DNA of 24,061 nt from Pseudomonadota bacterium (GCA_023392135.1 JAEVZQ010000278.1:1-24061); one strand, 5' to 3'. Counted from the first letter of the stretch, positions 14,375 through 23,229 are shown. Notes: a model not told the origin generated them from the letters alone. Numbers and translations are program-made.

Positions 14375-14878
14375 TTGCCCGAACCCGAATTAGTGCACCC
14401 CGCCTTTCTTTTGCTGTGGGCACTGATCGCGACCGTTGCTATGACGGCGATCCTTCAGGGCAGTCAGGGATTGGGCCTGTCCCGATTGAGCCTGCCCTTT
14501 CTGATCGGGTCATTTTTCAGCAACGATCGCAGCAAGGCGATGGTGCTCGGATTCATCGTTTACACCATCGGGGGTTGGCTGTTTGCCTTCGTATATTTTG
14601 CGATCTTCCTGAGCGTGAACATCTTCACGTGGTGGTTCGGAGCGCTGATCGGTGCGCTCCATGGCCTCATCCTGCTCGTCTGGGCGCTGCCCCTCCTCCC
14701 CTACGTACATCCGCGGCTGGCGTCGGAGTACCACGGCGTCACCTCGCGACGGCAGCTCGAGCCACCGGGATTCCTCGCTCTGAACTACGGGCGGAGGACT
14801 CCGCTGACGACGCTGCTGGCGCAGGCAGTCTACGGGGCGACGCTCGGCGGATTCATTCAGCTCCAGTTGATCGCCTGA
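14375..14878 (+). CDS. Hypothetical polytopic membrane protein
   Basis: A 167-aa protein with about four hydrophobic helices: AFLLLWALIATVAMTAIL, MVLGFIVYTIGGWLFAFVYF, FTWWFGALIGALHGLILLVW, and a C-terminal ALA-QAVYGATLGGFIQLQL. Conserved-looking blocks include QGSQGLGLSRLSLPFL and the LLPYVHPRLASEY region between helices, which I recall from hypothetical membrane proteins of other proteobacteria, without a search. The start is probably TTG 14375, one base after the GH15 stop with AGAGG upstream. GTG 14393 would remove six residues. The frame extends to 14243, but that would overlap the GH15 end. Cotranscription with GH15 is likely; function unknown. It converges on the hydrolase gene with only 17 bases between the two stops. 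Confidence 0.75.
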   Translation: MPEPELVHPAFLLLWALIATVAMTAILQGSQGLGLSRLSLPFLIGSFFSNDRSKAMVLGFIVYTIGGWLFAFVYFAIFLSVNIFTWWFGALIGALHGLILLVWALPLLPYVHPRLASEYHGVTSRRQLEPPGFLALNYGRRTPLTTLLAQAVYGATLGGFIQLQLIA

Positions 14879-14895
14879 TCGCGGGGGTGCGGTCG

Positions 14896-15696
14896 TCAGT
14901 CCAGGGGACCATGCGCCGCAAGCCATGCCAGAACGTGCGGATGAAAACTGTCCGCATCCTCCTCGTGCAGCATGTGCGAGACGCCGGGGATCACGACGAG
15001 CTCGGAGCCGGCGATCTCCTGATGGATCACTTTTGCTGCCAAAACTGGTGTCGACGGGTCCTCCGAGCCGACGATGACGCGCGTCGGCAATCGGATTTCT
15101 TTCAGACGGGCCGTAATGTCGAGATCACGGATGGCATGGCACCAGCCCGCATAGCCCTTGGTCGGCGTGCTCAGCATCATTTTCTTCAGATGAGCGACGA
15201 CCTCGGGCTTTTTCTCGACGGTCTCGGGAACGACCCAGCGGGCAATAGCGGTGTCGACGAGGCTGCTCAGATCTCCGGTCGCTGCGACGCGGATGCGTTC
15301 GTCCCACAGGGAGACAGCCTGTGCAGGCACAGCGCTGGTCGTCGAGACGAGGCAGAGGGAGTGGAACCGCTCAGGGTGCAGAATGCCGAGGTATTGCCCG
15401 ACCATGCCGCCCATGGATAGGCCCAGAAAGCGCGCCTTTGCGACATCGAGATGATCGAGGAGGCCGACGACATCCGCGGCGAGGGTTCCAAAGGTGTAGG
15501 CGCCTTCCGGCGCTTCCGTGTTGCCATGGCCTCGGGCATCCATCCTGACGACCCGGTAACCCGGCTCCAGGGCGGCGGTCAGCGCGTCCCAGGTCGAGAG
15601 GTTGGTGGCGAGCGGATGGTGCAGCACGACAGCCGGGGCATCGGCGCGGCCCGACACCTCATAGTTCATCTCGATACCGTTGATCTTCGAGTGCAT
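14896..15696 (-). CDS. Alpha/beta hydrolase similar to 3-oxoadipate enol-lactonase (PcaD-like)
   Basis: A 266-aa alpha/beta hydrolase. The triad is S94 in GLS94MGGM, D213 in GSEDPSTP and H241 in GVSHMLHEED. The N-terminal MHSKINGIEMNYEVSG and the LLDHLDVAKARFLGLS segment resemble PcaD enol-lactonases of the beta-ketoadipate pathway. No other pca genes lie here, so the substrate is uncertain and a general esterase is possible. The frame is open up to 16146, but ATG 15696 has a near-perfect Shine-Dalgarno, GAAGGAGGTG read on the minus strand (15699-15708), which decides the start. It lies about 120 bases downstream of the L,D-transpeptidase gene on the same strand, and its own ribosome site suggests strong translation. 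Confidence 0.88.
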   Translation of the reverse strand: MHSKINGIEMNYEVSGRADAPAVVLHHPLATNLSTWDALTAALEPGYRVVRMDARGHGNTEAPEGAYTFGTLAADVVGLLDHLDVAKARFLGLSMGGMVGQYLGILHPERFHSLCLVSTTSAVPAQAVSLWDERIRVAATGDLSSLVDTAIARWVVPETVEKKPEVVAHLKKMMLSTPTKGYAGWCHAIRDLDITARLKEIRLPTRVIVGSEDPSTPVLAAKVIHQEIAGSELVVIPGVSHMLHEEDADSFHPHVLAWLAAHGPLD

Positions 15697-15698
15697 GA

Positions 15699-15708
15699 CA
15701 CCTCCTTC
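15699..15708 (-). promoter_or_regulatory. Strong Shine-Dalgarno of the PcaD-like hydrolase gene
   Basis: On the minus strand GAAGGAGGTG is nearly the full complement of the 16S rRNA 3' end, with 4 bases between GGAGG and ATG 15696. It rules out the longer upstream reading of the frame. Confidence 0.8.
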
Positions 15709-15815
15709 TGATCTGCAACCCCGGGATATCGGAGATCCTAATACGCCGGGACGCGCAGGTGTTGTAACAGTGCGCGCAAGGTCTCGGGGGCAAAGGCTGG
15801 ATGCGGCCGGGTCGG

Positions 15816-16814
15816 CTACTTCGTCAGGCCAAGTGCGCGCGAAACCGAGCTCCAGCCGTTCACGAAGACGCCCGCGGTGGGCGTAATGGCGGGAGCAGGA
15901 TCGGTAGTCGTCACGCTGGCGGTGACAGGCACCGCAGAGAGTGAGCCGTTGCGAATGCTTGCGAGCGTGCGCTTCTTCGGACCCGGCGCGACGATCCGTT
16001 CCTCCGCAATCTGCTGGTCGACGCCGGTCGGCATGAACGGCTCCGGCGCTACCTTCTGATACGGCGGGCAGTAGCCACTGGGGTCCAGCTTCGCCGGGTT
16101 CACCGAGCCGCTGAACTTTGCGTTCACCACGTAGCGTTTCTCGCAAACGGCGATGCTAGGCGGCACACGGGTGAGCTCGAAGAAGTCGTAAGCTTCCTTG
16201 AGCGTTTTCCAGAACTCGTAGTGCGGGCTGCTCTGGTGCAAAGCCATCTTCTCGTCCGTCATCCGGAATGGATAGGCGTGCACCTCGAAGGCCTCCAGTC
16301 CATTGATGAATGCTTCGCGCGCCAGCCCGTAAATTTCCTCCATCGGGCCGTCGGTCATGGCATAGCAGCCGGCCGACTTGCACTTGCCGTGCACCATCAG
16401 GAACTCGCCCGTCCGGTCGTGGGCCCGGTCGAAGGCGTTGGGATAACCGATATTGAAGGCAAGGTGGAAGTTGGAATTGGGATTCATCTGGTGACGGGTC
16501 ACCCGATAGAAGCCCTCCGGCGCCTGCCGGTCACCCTGCTGCACCTTGGGACCCAGGTCTCCCGACCACTGACAGATCGGGTAGGTCTTGAAGTGGTAAA
16601 ATCGTCCGTCGTCGCGCTGCTTCCAGACCTCCAGCTCCGACTCTTCCTTGAATATCCGGACGAAGATGGGCTGATCGATGCGCATATCCTTTCTGCCGAG
16701 GAGCATCATCGTCTCCTTCGACAAGGGCTGCAGATGCGGCGCGAGCTCGATTTTGGCGCAGGCGGCAACCAATCCGGCCACAGCGATCAGAATGCCGACG
16801 CGGATGAAGCGCAT
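15816..16814 (-). CDS. Murein L,D-transpeptidase family lipoprotein (YafK/ErfK type)
   Basis: A 332-aa probable lipoprotein. Its N-terminus MRFIRVGILIAVAGLVAAC has a lipobox LVAAC with C19 as the lipidated cysteine. The YkuD-type catalytic motif is H142-G-K-C-K-S147-A-G-C150, with C150 as the nucleophile, preceded by GFYRVTRHQMNPNSNFHLAF and NIGYPNAFDR, as in the YafK subgroup. These enzymes cross-link peptidoglycan, attach proteins to it or cut such links in the periplasm. The C-terminal 100 residues (PEPFMPTGVD onward) are low-complexity, Ala/Pro/Thr/Val-rich and probably disordered. ATG 16814 was chosen over 16904 because it starts the signal peptide. It lies downstream of accA on the same strand with a 205-base gap. 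Confidence 0.87.
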   Translation of the reverse strand: MRFIRVGILIAVAGLVAACAKIELAPHLQPLSKETMMLLGRKDMRIDQPIFVRIFKEESELEVWKQRDDGRFYHFKTYPICQWSGDLGPKVQQGDRQAPEGFYRVTRHQMNPNSNFHLAFNIGYPNAFDRAHDRTGEFLMVHGKCKSAGCYAMTDGPMEEIYGLAREAFINGLEAFEVHAYPFRMTDEKMALHQSSPHYEFWKTLKEAYDFFELTRVPPSIAVCEKRYVVNAKFSGSVNPAKLDPSGYCPPYQKVAPEPFMPTGVDQQIAEERIVAPGPKKRTLASIRNGSLSAVPVTASVTTTDPAPAITPTAGVFVNGWSSVSRALGLTK

Positions 16815-17019
16815 ATGCCCCCGTCCCAGGCCCTCGGATTTCGCGCCACGCTCTGGCGCATCCCCGATTCGTGTGACCTGCCTTGGTAAAGAATCAGTTA
16901 ACAACGCGACGCAAAGGCAATAGGCCGTCGAGCCGCCGCGGTGTCAAGCGCGACTGTACACGGGATTTTGACAGCCGGAGGCGTCCGAACGATCGTCCAA
17001 TGACAAAGGGATCAATAAC

Positions 17020-17988
17020 TTAGAGGCTGTGGCCGATCTGCATGAAGCGTTCGTGCCGCTGACCCCGGATCTCCGCCGGAGACCGACCTTCGAACTCGGA
17101 GAGCGACTCTGCGATGGCGTCCCCTGTTGCAGCGAGCGCCTTTTCCGGCTCGCGATGGGCGCCACCGACCGGCTCGGCAATGATCTCGTCGATCACCTTG
17201 AGCTGCATCAAGTCCTGGGCGGTGATCTTCATGTTGGTGGCTGCATCGATTGCACGCGCCGAATCGCGCCACAGGATCGACGCCGCCGCTTCCGGGGAAG
17301 CCACTGTGTAAATGGCGTGCTCCAGCATGAGGATGCGGGTGGCCGTGGCGATGGCAACAGCGCCCCCGGAGCCGCCTTCTCCGATCACGACAGCCACGAT
17401 GGGCACGCCGAGCGAGAGGCAGCAGTCCGTGGAGCGCGCGATGGCTTCCGCCTGGCCCCGTTCCTCGGCACCGATTCCGGGATACGCGCCTGCCGTGTCG
17501 ATGAACGTGATGACCGGCATTCCGAAGCGGTCGGCCATCTCCATCAGCCGCACGGCCTTCCGGTAGCCTTCCGGCCGGGCCATGCCGAAGTTGTGCCGGA
17601 TGCGGCTATCCGTGTCGGAGCCCTTCTCGTGCCCGATGACCATGACCGACTGGTCACGGAAACGGCCCAGGCCCCCGACAATGGCCTGATCCTCCGCGAA
17701 ATAGCGATCTCCCGCCAGCGGGGTGAAGTCCTCGATCAGGGCGTTGATGAAATCCAGCGTGTGCGGGCGTTCCGGATGGCGCGCGCCCTGCGTCTTCTGC
17801 CAGGGCGTCAGCTTGGCATAGGTCTCGGCCAGAATCTGGTGCGCCTTCTGCTCGAGCTTGGAGATCTCCTCAGTGAGCGAAACGGCATTCTCGCCATTGC
17901 TCAGGGCCTTCAGCTCGGCGAGCTTGCTCTCCAGCTCCGCGACCGGCTTCTCGAACTCGATGTACGTCCTGATGGGCTGTCGATCCAT
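17020..17988 (-). CDS. accA: Acetyl-CoA carboxylase carboxyltransferase subunit alpha
   Basis: AccA with AccD transfers the carboxyl group from biotin to acetyl-CoA, the committed step of fatty acid synthesis, in the cytoplasm. The 322-aa product fits the usual length of about 320. It begins with the helical region [18 protein letters not shown], followed by [19 protein letters not shown] and the crotonase-fold carboxyltransferase core: [50 protein letters not shown] and [15 protein letters not shown] 17988 gives the family N-terminus; the frame stays open upstream to 18102, but that part is not like AccA. It lies downstream of xerD with a 175-base gap containing a TTGACT -35-like box (18069-18074, minus strand) but no good -10 element. 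Confidence 0.95.
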   Translation of the reverse strand: MDRQPIRTYIEFEKPVAELESKLAELKALSNGENAVSLTEEISKLEQKAHQILAETYAKLTPWQKTQGARHPERPHTLDFINALIEDFTPLAGDRYFAEDQAIVGGLGRFRDQSVMVIGHEKGSDTDSRIRHNFGMARPEGYRKAVRLMEMADRFGMPVITFIDTAGAYPGIGAEERGQAEAIARSTDCCLSLGVPIVAVVIGEGGSGGAVAIATATRILMLEHAIYTVASPEAAASILWRDSARAIDAATNMKITAQDLMQLKVIDEIIAEPVGGAHREPEKALAATGDAIAESLSEFEGRSPAEIRGQRHERFMQIGHSL

Positions 17989-18163
17989 GAGTGACCAGGG
18001 TTTGCCGCAGCTTTGGAAGCGGCGGCCGGCTCTACTTGGCCTGGACAATCGCCAGGGTCGCAGCCGAAAGTCAAGAATACACCGCAGCGCACCATGATGC
18101 ATCGAGCCGAAACGAGGCCAGGCTTAAGTATTTCCTGCATCTCGGCCAGATGAGGGAAGAGGC

Positions 18164-19111
18164 TCAGCGCAGCTTTGAACTCGCAAGCGGATGATGCTCC
18201 AGAACCAGACGGCGCAGGCGTTCTTCAAGCACATGCGTGTAGATTTGCGTCGTCGAGATGTCGGCATGTCCGAGGAGCTGCTGAACTGCACGAAGGTCGG
18301 CACCGCGGTCGAGCAGATGGCTCGCGAATGCATGCCGCAGCACGTGGGGGCTGACCCGCCGGGGATCGAGGCCGGCGGCAAGGGCGAGCTCCTTGAGCTC
18401 TTGGGCAAGCCGCTGCCGGGTGAGATGCCCCTCGGCGCTCCTTGACGGGAAGAGCCAGCGTGTCCTCGTCATCGGGGCGAGCCCGTCCTCAGGGTGCTGC
18501 CCGACCTCGAGATAGCGGTCGAGAGCCGTGCGAGCGGCAGCATTGAGCGGCACCAGCCGTTCGCGGCCGCCTTTGCCCTTGATGGTGAGGACGCGCGAGT
18601 CACCGTGCAATACGGCGCGCGGAAGTGAGACTAGCTCGGAAACCCGCATGCCCGTCGCGTAGAGCATCTCCAGCAGGCAGTAGAGCCGCAGCGCGACGAA
18701 GCGCTCTCGGCCGGTCGTGCCCTCGATGCGCGCGCGGGCCGCTGCAATCAGCCGGTCGACCTCGGCGACGGACAGCGTCTTTGGCAAGGGTTGGTTGAGT
18801 TTTGGGCCCTGAATTCCGAGCACGGGGTCCTCGGAAATCTGTCCCTCGGACAGCAGGAATTTGTAGAGCTGTCTCAGCGCGGAGAGCCGCCGTGCACGGG
18901 AGGAGGCCGCCATGCCCTGCGCGGCGAGCGACGTAAGATAGGCTGAGATGTCGGCCGGCAGAACACCGGTAAGCCGAACACCGCGGCCGCTCAGGAACCC
19001 CGAGAAATCTTCCAGGTCACGCCGGTAGGCTTCCAGAGTATTGGCTGCGGCGCCCCGCTCCGCGGCCAGCATTTCAAGAAACGAGTCAATCAGTGCGCCG
19101 GAATTCGGCAT
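18164..19111 (-). CDS. xerD: Site-specific tyrosine recombinase XerD
   Basis: XerD works with XerC at the dif site and FtsK to resolve chromosome dimers at cell division. The 315-aa protein has the N-terminal core-binding SAM-like domain (about 1-95, with NTLEAYRRDLEDF) and the C-terminal catalytic domain. All six catalytic residues are visible: R156 (ATGMRVSEL), K180 (IKGKGGRERLVP), H256 and R259 (SPHVLRHAFASHLL), H282 (LLGHADISTTQIY) and the nucleophile Y291. Length and motifs favour a housekeeping XerD rather than a phage integrase, as does its place next to accA. Its start lies 9 bases after the stop of the 606-aa exported protein gene, so it is in that operon. No dif-like site was identified here. 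Confidence 0.93.
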   Translation of the reverse strand: MPNSGALIDSFLEMLAAERGAAANTLEAYRRDLEDFSGFLSGRGVRLTGVLPADISAYLTSLAAQGMAASSRARRLSALRQLYKFLLSEGQISEDPVLGIQGPKLNQPLPKTLSVAEVDRLIAAARARIEGTTGRERFVALRLYCLLEMLYATGMRVSELVSLPRAVLHGDSRVLTIKGKGGRERLVPLNAAARTALDRYLEVGQHPEDGLAPMTRTRWLFPSRSAEGHLTRQRLAQELKELALAAGLDPRRVSPHVLRHAFASHLLDRGADLRAVQQLLGHADISTTQIYTHVLEERLRRLVLEHHPLASSKLR

Positions 19112-19120
19112 GGCCGGCTA

Positions 19121-20941
19121 CTAATGGCTAGCCGATCGCGGCCAGGCACCGAACAGGGCTTCTAACCCGACACGCCGCGCCTCGGCCTCGAGCCCGACCC
19201 GCTTCAGCGCTCGTATGGCATCGCCGAGCGCGATGATGTGGGCGCCTTCCGCGCCTTTCGGGCCGAGTGTCTGCATCACCAGCAAGATCGTTCGCGCGAA
19301 CTGCTTGCGACTGGACGCCTCCTTAAGCTCCGTAAGAACTCCGGTTTCGGGCAAGTAGCCGTCGTTGGGCTGCGGCGTATTGCTTGCCGCGTGCCAGAGC
19401 TGCATCGGCACCTGGTAGTCGAGGGCATCGAGCACTGTCGCAAGCCGATGCAGGACCGGCGCGCTGAAGCCGCCGCGTAAGGCAAGCGCCTCGACTGCTT
19501 GAAGGTGCAGGCCGCGGGGGACGCGGAGATCGACGTTGGCAATGTCCGAAAGAGCGAGCCAGTGCTCGAGGCGATCGCCGTCGCGCCTGCCTGCCGTCAG
19601 GGCGGTCCACCAGGCGCGCGCACTGGCGTGATTGCCGGACAGCAGGGCCGCTTCAATGGCGGTCTCGCCGAACCAGGCCAACTCCGCCGACTTCGGAACA
19701 GCCTCGGCGAGTGGCGCCACGACCATCAATGCATGGAAGTACACACCCGCCTGCCGTGCATCATCGACGAATGCGCGGATGATCTGGGCCTGCCGCACAG
19801 GGTGGCGTTCCGCCTCGACCGCCTGGAGCAACACTGCACGACGGAAGAGCGGGTCGACATTGGAGGCCAGCGGCCGGGCCAGGTCTTCGGGTGAGAGCCG
19901 CTGGGCCCTGTAGACGTCCGCCAGGGCATCCGGCGTGATGACGTTGCGCCGGGCGGCGGCTTCCGCGGCAGCGATGCGCAGCCGTTCGTCGGTCGCGGGG
20001 TCGAGCACCAGGGCGGAAAGCAGAGCGGCATCGGCCCGCTCGACGATGTCGTTCAGGTCGACCGCATTTGCGAGCTGCAGCAGCCGATATTGGGTCGGCG
20101 TGATACGCTCGCTGCGCTGCAGGCGTGGCTTGCCACCTGAGGCAACAGCATTGAGCGCACTGATCAGCCCAGCATCGTCGAGGCCCTCCTCCCGGGCAAG
20201 CTCCGCAGCCAGCGATGCGGCTGACGTGTTGCCGGCCGCCGCCGCGCAGTAGCCTGCAAGAACGAGCATCTCGGCTCCGAGCTGGCGCGGCAGGTCCTGC
20301 TTGCGCGCCGCCGCGTCCCGCACCCCGCTGCAGCCGCTATCGCGTCGACCGACTGCAATGTCGTATCGTGCCGATAGGGCCGTGATGAGCGGGTCGGATG
20401 AGGCGGACCCTGCGGTCGAGAACAGCTCTCCCAGAGCTTTCAGCTGCCCGGACCGATAAAGCGCTTCGGCGCGCAGCGCGGTGAATTCAGCCGTGCCGGT
20501 GCCCGCCGGTCCCGAACCGGCTTCGGTCATCAGGTGGCGCCACACGCTCATCATGGCTGGAGACAGCGGCGGTAACTCGAGCCGCGTCATCATCTGCCCG
20601 GCCGTGGCGAGGTCGATGCCCGTCCACGGGTCGAACGGCAGACCGGAGCCATCGTTGGACATTACCGGCGGCAGCTCAGACCGCTCCACGGGAGCCAGGA
20701 GGGGCGTCATGGGTGTAGATTGCGGCTCCGGAGCGTAAGGTCCGCTGGATCGCGGGGGCGGCAGATCGCGCCTGTAGAGGTCACGGTTTTCCTGTTGGCG
20801 CCGTTCCGGCTGCCCGCCCCACGGGGGAAAGCGGTCATCGAACGGGCGCCATGAGTCCTGCGCCGTCGCCGCTGGCGCGATCGACAGTGCGCCCGTCAAC
20901 CAGATCGCCAGCATCAGGGCAGCAGCAGGCTGGCGGTTCAT
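19121..20941 (-). CDS. Hypothetical exported, mostly helical protein, 606 aa
   Basis: Begins with a clear Sec signal peptide, MNRQPAAALMLAIWLTGALS, with probable cleavage after ATA at residue 27. A Pro/Arg-rich, likely disordered region (about 28-110) follows. Then come about 490 residues rich in Ala, Leu and Arg that look like a run of alpha-helices (for example GAEMLVLAGYCAAAAGN and ERLRIAAAEAAARR), suggestive of a TPR- or Sel1-like helical repeat scaffold, though no repeat consensus is clear to me. No enzyme motif is visible. It would be periplasmic. ATG 20941 is chosen because it starts the signal peptide, although the frame runs to 21085. It lies 49 bases after a 47-aa gene and 9 before xerD. 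Function unknown; the context suggests a cell-envelope or division role. Confidence 0.8.
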   Translation of the reverse strand: MNRQPAAALMLAIWLTGALSIAPAATAQDSWRPFDDRFPPWGGQPERRQQENRDLYRRDLPPPRSSGPYAPEPQSTPMTPLLAPVERSELPPVMSNDGSGLPFDPWTGIDLATAGQMMTRLELPPLSPAMMSVWRHLMTEAGSGPAGTGTAEFTALRAEALYRSGQLKALGELFSTAGSASSDPLITALSARYDIAVGRRDSGCSGVRDAAARKQDLPRQLGAEMLVLAGYCAAAAGNTSAASLAAELAREEGLDDAGLISALNAVASGGKPRLQRSERITPTQYRLLQLANAVDLNDIVERADAALLSALVLDPATDERLRIAAAEAAARRNVITPDALADVYRAQRLSPEDLARPLASNVDPLFRRAVLLQAVEAERHPVRQAQIIRAFVDDARQAGVYFHALMVVAPLAEAVPKSAELAWFGETAIEAALLSGNHASARAWWTALTAGRRDGDRLEHWLALSDIANVDLRVPRGLHLQAVEALALRGGFSAPVLHRLATVLDALDYQVPMQLWHAASNTPQPNDGYLPETGVLTELKEASSRKQFARTILLVMQTLGPKGAEGAHIIALGDAIRALKRVGLEAEARRVGLEALFGAWPRSASH

Positions 20942-20990
20942 CCCTCGCGGCCCCCCAATGGCTCCGTTTCTGCTCCGACGGCGGCTTGTG

Positions 20991-21134
20991 CTACTGACGA
21001 ACCTTGACGCCCGGCACCGGCGTCGAGACCTCCCGGGGCACCGGCTCGAAGTATTCGGCCAAGGCCCACAGTCCGCCGTACGCAACGCCGGCGACGCTGC
21101 CCGTGATCATCAGGAATCGAAATAGAGTGGGCAT
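20991..21134 (-). CDS. Small single-pass membrane peptide, 47 aa
   Basis: A short frame: MPTLFRFLMITGSVAGVAYG, then GLWALAEYFEPVPREV and STPVPGVKVRQ. Residues about 4-27 form one membrane helix, followed by an acidic/proline segment with the look EPVPRE. I recall very similar 45-50 aa proteins in rhizobial genomes near these genes, which supports coding, but no function is known to me. It has a promoter-like site upstream and is followed on the same strand by the exported 606-aa protein and xerD. That makes it the first gene of this operon. It overlaps no other real gene. Confidence 0.7.
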   Translation of the reverse strand: MPTLFRFLMITGSVAGVAYGGLWALAEYFEPVPREVSTPVPGVKVRQ

Positions 21135-21178
21135 GTCGGCCAACCTACACGATGCGTTTTGCTGCTCCAAGTGCTGCC

Positions 21179-21206
21179 ATTATGGCCCTATTAACCAAAA
21201 CGGCAA
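21179..21206 (-). promoter_or_regulatory. Predicted promoter of the 47-aa gene / exported protein / xerD operon
   Basis: On the minus strand, TTGCCG (21201-21206), a 16-base spacer and CATAAT (21179-21184, five of six to TATAAT). The expected start near 21172 leaves a leader of about 38 bases before the 47-aa gene. Sequence match only. Confidence 0.5.
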
Positions 21207-21329
21207 CGCGGGCTCAAGCAACAGCGCGTATCCGGTTCCGGCCTTCTGCCTCACTTGTCTCTGCCCGTGACTTGTGTGACGGTCACCCGCCATCTATCAC
21301 CGGGATCCGGCAAATCCATCGGCTAAGTC

Positions 21330-21980
21330 ATGGTTCGATTCGGTTGTAACGTGAAGCATCAAAGCGCCGCCGCGTGCGAGCGTGCCCGGGTGATCCGCGA
21401 GGCGCTCGGGCCGAGATCGCTCGTCATGGTGGGGCTGATGGGCTGCGGGAAGACGTCCGTCGGCCGGCGGCTGAGTGCCAAGCTCGATTTGCCGTTCGTC
21501 GATGCCGACGAGGAGATCGAGACGGCAGCCGGCAAAACCATCAGCGAGATTTTCGCCGATCATGGCGAAGCACATTTTCGCGACGGGGAGCGCAAGGTCA
21601 TTGCGCGGCTTCTGACGAACGGCCCACAGGTGCTGGCGACCGGCGGCGGCGCTTTCATGCATCCGGAGACACGGCAGAACGTCAAACGGGCCGGCATCTC
21701 CATCTGGCTCAAGGCGGATCTGCCGGTGCTCATGCGGCGCGTCATGAAGCGGGACAACCGCCCCTTGCTGAAGACCGCTGATCCAGAGGCCCGCATGCGC
21801 GAGTTGATGGCGGAGAGATACCCGGTCTACGCGGAGGCCGATCTCATCGCCAACAGTCGCGACGTGCCTCACGACGTCATCGTGGAAGAGATCCTGGATG
21901 CGCTGCTGAAGGGGCCGCTGGCTGTCGGCGCTCATGACAAGCGCGCTTCAGTAGCCGCTTCCGAAGCGACGGGCAGTTAG
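21330..21980 (+). CDS. aroK: Shikimate kinase
   Basis: Phosphorylates shikimate at the 3-hydroxyl with ATP, step five of the chorismate pathway. The 216-aa protein has a Walker A loop G35-L-M-G-C-G-K41-T-S43, the shikimate-binding DADEEIE (D58, D60) and FRDGE with R84, the glycine triplet G105-G-G107, and the lid arginine R144 in RDNRPLL. The usual GAGK loop reads GCGK here, a mild change. The first about 28 residues and the last about 20 extend beyond the core kinase; alphaproteobacterial forms often have such an N-terminal extension. ATG 21330 has only a weak ribosome site, and a shorter start further in cannot be excluded. The stop lies 9 bases before aroB, giving a shared transcript for two steps of the same pathway. 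Confidence 0.93.
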   Translation: MVRFGCNVKHQSAAACERARVIREALGPRSLVMVGLMGCGKTSVGRRLSAKLDLPFVDADEEIETAAGKTISEIFADHGEAHFRDGERKVIARLLTNGPQVLATGGGAFMHPETRQNVKRAGISIWLKADLPVLMRRVMKRDNRPLLKTADPEARMRELMAERYPVYAEADLIANSRDVPHDVIVEEILDALLKGPLAVGAHDKRASVAASEATGS

Positions 21981-21989
21981 GGCGAGCCG

Positions 21990-23141
21990 ATGTCACGCGA
22001 CACTCTGCAGGATGCTGGCGCCGGAAGAGGCCGCGCGGCCCGTCTTGTCCAAGTCGCCCTCGGCGACCGGGCATATGACGTGCACATCGGGCCGGGATTA
22101 CTGGAGAAAGCGCCACTGCTGATCGAGGCGGTCCTTGGTGATTGCCGCTGCGGGATCGTGACGGACGAAAACGTTGCCGGCGCTCATCTTGGCCCCTTGC
22201 AGACCAGTTTGAGCGAAACGGGGCGGCATGCCGGCTCGATCGTGCTGCCGGCGGGCGAGGCAACGAAGAGCTTTGCCCAGCTTGATAATCTCTGCCAGCA
22301 GCTTTTGAAAATGGGGCTCGAGCGCGGCGATGCCGTGATCGCTCTGGGCGGCGGCGTGATTGGCGATTTGGCGGGCTTTGCAGCCAGCATCGTCCGCCGC
22401 GGCATGCGCTATGTTCAGATCCCGACGACGCTGCTCGCCCAGGTCGAGTCCTCGGTGGGCGGCAAAACGGGCATCAACACGCCCCAGGGTAAGAACTTGG
22501 TGGGCGCCTTTCACCAGCCGAGCCTTGTGCTGGCCGACACCTCCGTGCTCGCGACCCTGCCGGCCCGTCAGATGCGGGCCGGCTATGCCGAAGTCGCAAA
22601 GTACGGCCTGCTCGGAGATGCCGCCTTTTTCGCGTGGCTGGAGGAAAACTGGCCAAGCCTGTTCGCGCACGATCCGGCCGCGCTGATGCAAGCTATCGGC
22701 CGTTCTGTCGAGATGAAGGCCGAGATCGTGGCCCGCGATGAGACGGAAACTGGTGACCGCGCCTTTCTCAATCTTGGTCACACGTTCGGGCACACACTCG
22801 AAGCCTGGACCGGCTACTCGGACCGGCTCCTGCATGGCGAAGCCGTTTCCATCGGCATGTGCCTCGCCATCCGCCTCTCGGAAGAGTTGCGCTTCTGTCC
22901 GCCGCAGACGGCAGCGCGCGTGGCAGCACACTTGAAGACTGTAGGTCTGCCTACCCAGATTGGGGACATCCCCGGCGACCTCCCGAGTCCCCAGGACATC
23001 GTGCGCCTCATGCGTCAGGACAAAAAGGTGCGGCAGGGCCGGCTGACGCTCGTGCTGATCAACGGCATCGGCGAAGCCTTCACGACGCGGGATGTCGAGC
23101 CCGCGCGGATCGTGGACTTCCTGGAGCGGATGACGGGTTAG
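21990..23141 (+). CDS. aroB: 3-dehydroquinate synthase
   Basis: Converts DAHP into 3-dehydroquinate, the second step of the chorismate pathway, using NAD+ and a divalent metal. The 383-aa product has the NAD-binding glycine motif GGGVIGDLAGF (120-130), IPTTLLAQVESSVGGKTGIN (144-163), and the three metal ligands E201 (AEVAKYG), H264 (NLGHTFGHTLE) and H282 (LHGEAVSIG). RMRQDKK-like residues near the C-terminus (MRQDKKVRQG) complete the pattern. Length is normal for the family, with about 15 extra N-terminal residues. ATG 21990 lies 9 bases after aroK, with GGCGAG-type purines before it. The aroK-aroB-corC order that follows is common in Rhizobiales. Confidence 0.95.
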   Translation: MSRDTLQDAGAGRGRAARLVQVALGDRAYDVHIGPGLLEKAPLLIEAVLGDCRCGIVTDENVAGAHLGPLQTSLSETGRHAGSIVLPAGEATKSFAQLDNLCQQLLKMGLERGDAVIALGGGVIGDLAGFAASIVRRGMRYVQIPTTLLAQVESSVGGKTGINTPQGKNLVGAFHQPSLVLADTSVLATLPARQMRAGYAEVAKYGLLGDAAFFAWLEENWPSLFAHDPAALMQAIGRSVEMKAEIVARDETETGDRAFLNLGHTFGHTLEAWTGYSDRLLHGEAVSIGMCLAIRLSEELRFCPPQTAARVAAHLKTVGLPTQIGDIPGDLPSPQDIVRLMRQDKKVRQGRLTLVLINGIGEAFTTRDVEPARIVDFLERMTG

Positions 23142-23229
23142 ATTCGCTGCCCGCGGCGCGACACGCTCGCAATCCGGTTCACATTCAGCTCATAACGGGG
23201 GCCGGCCGCCAACTCAGGCTCGATCGATC

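Noticed and set aside
16917..16947. TTGACA with a possible -10 TATTGC (minus strand) before the L,D-transpeptidase gene
   Set aside because: The -35 is perfect but the spacer would be 19 bases and the -10 is poor; not enough for a promoter call.
16942..16973. TGTCAA...TTGACA inverted repeat downstream of accA
   Set aside because: Only 6 bp with a 20-base loop and no T-run; not a credible terminator.
18164..19111. XerD as a sign of a mobile element or integron
   Set aside because: Housekeeping length, all XerD motifs and the accA neighbourhood; no attachment site, cassette or transposase nearby.
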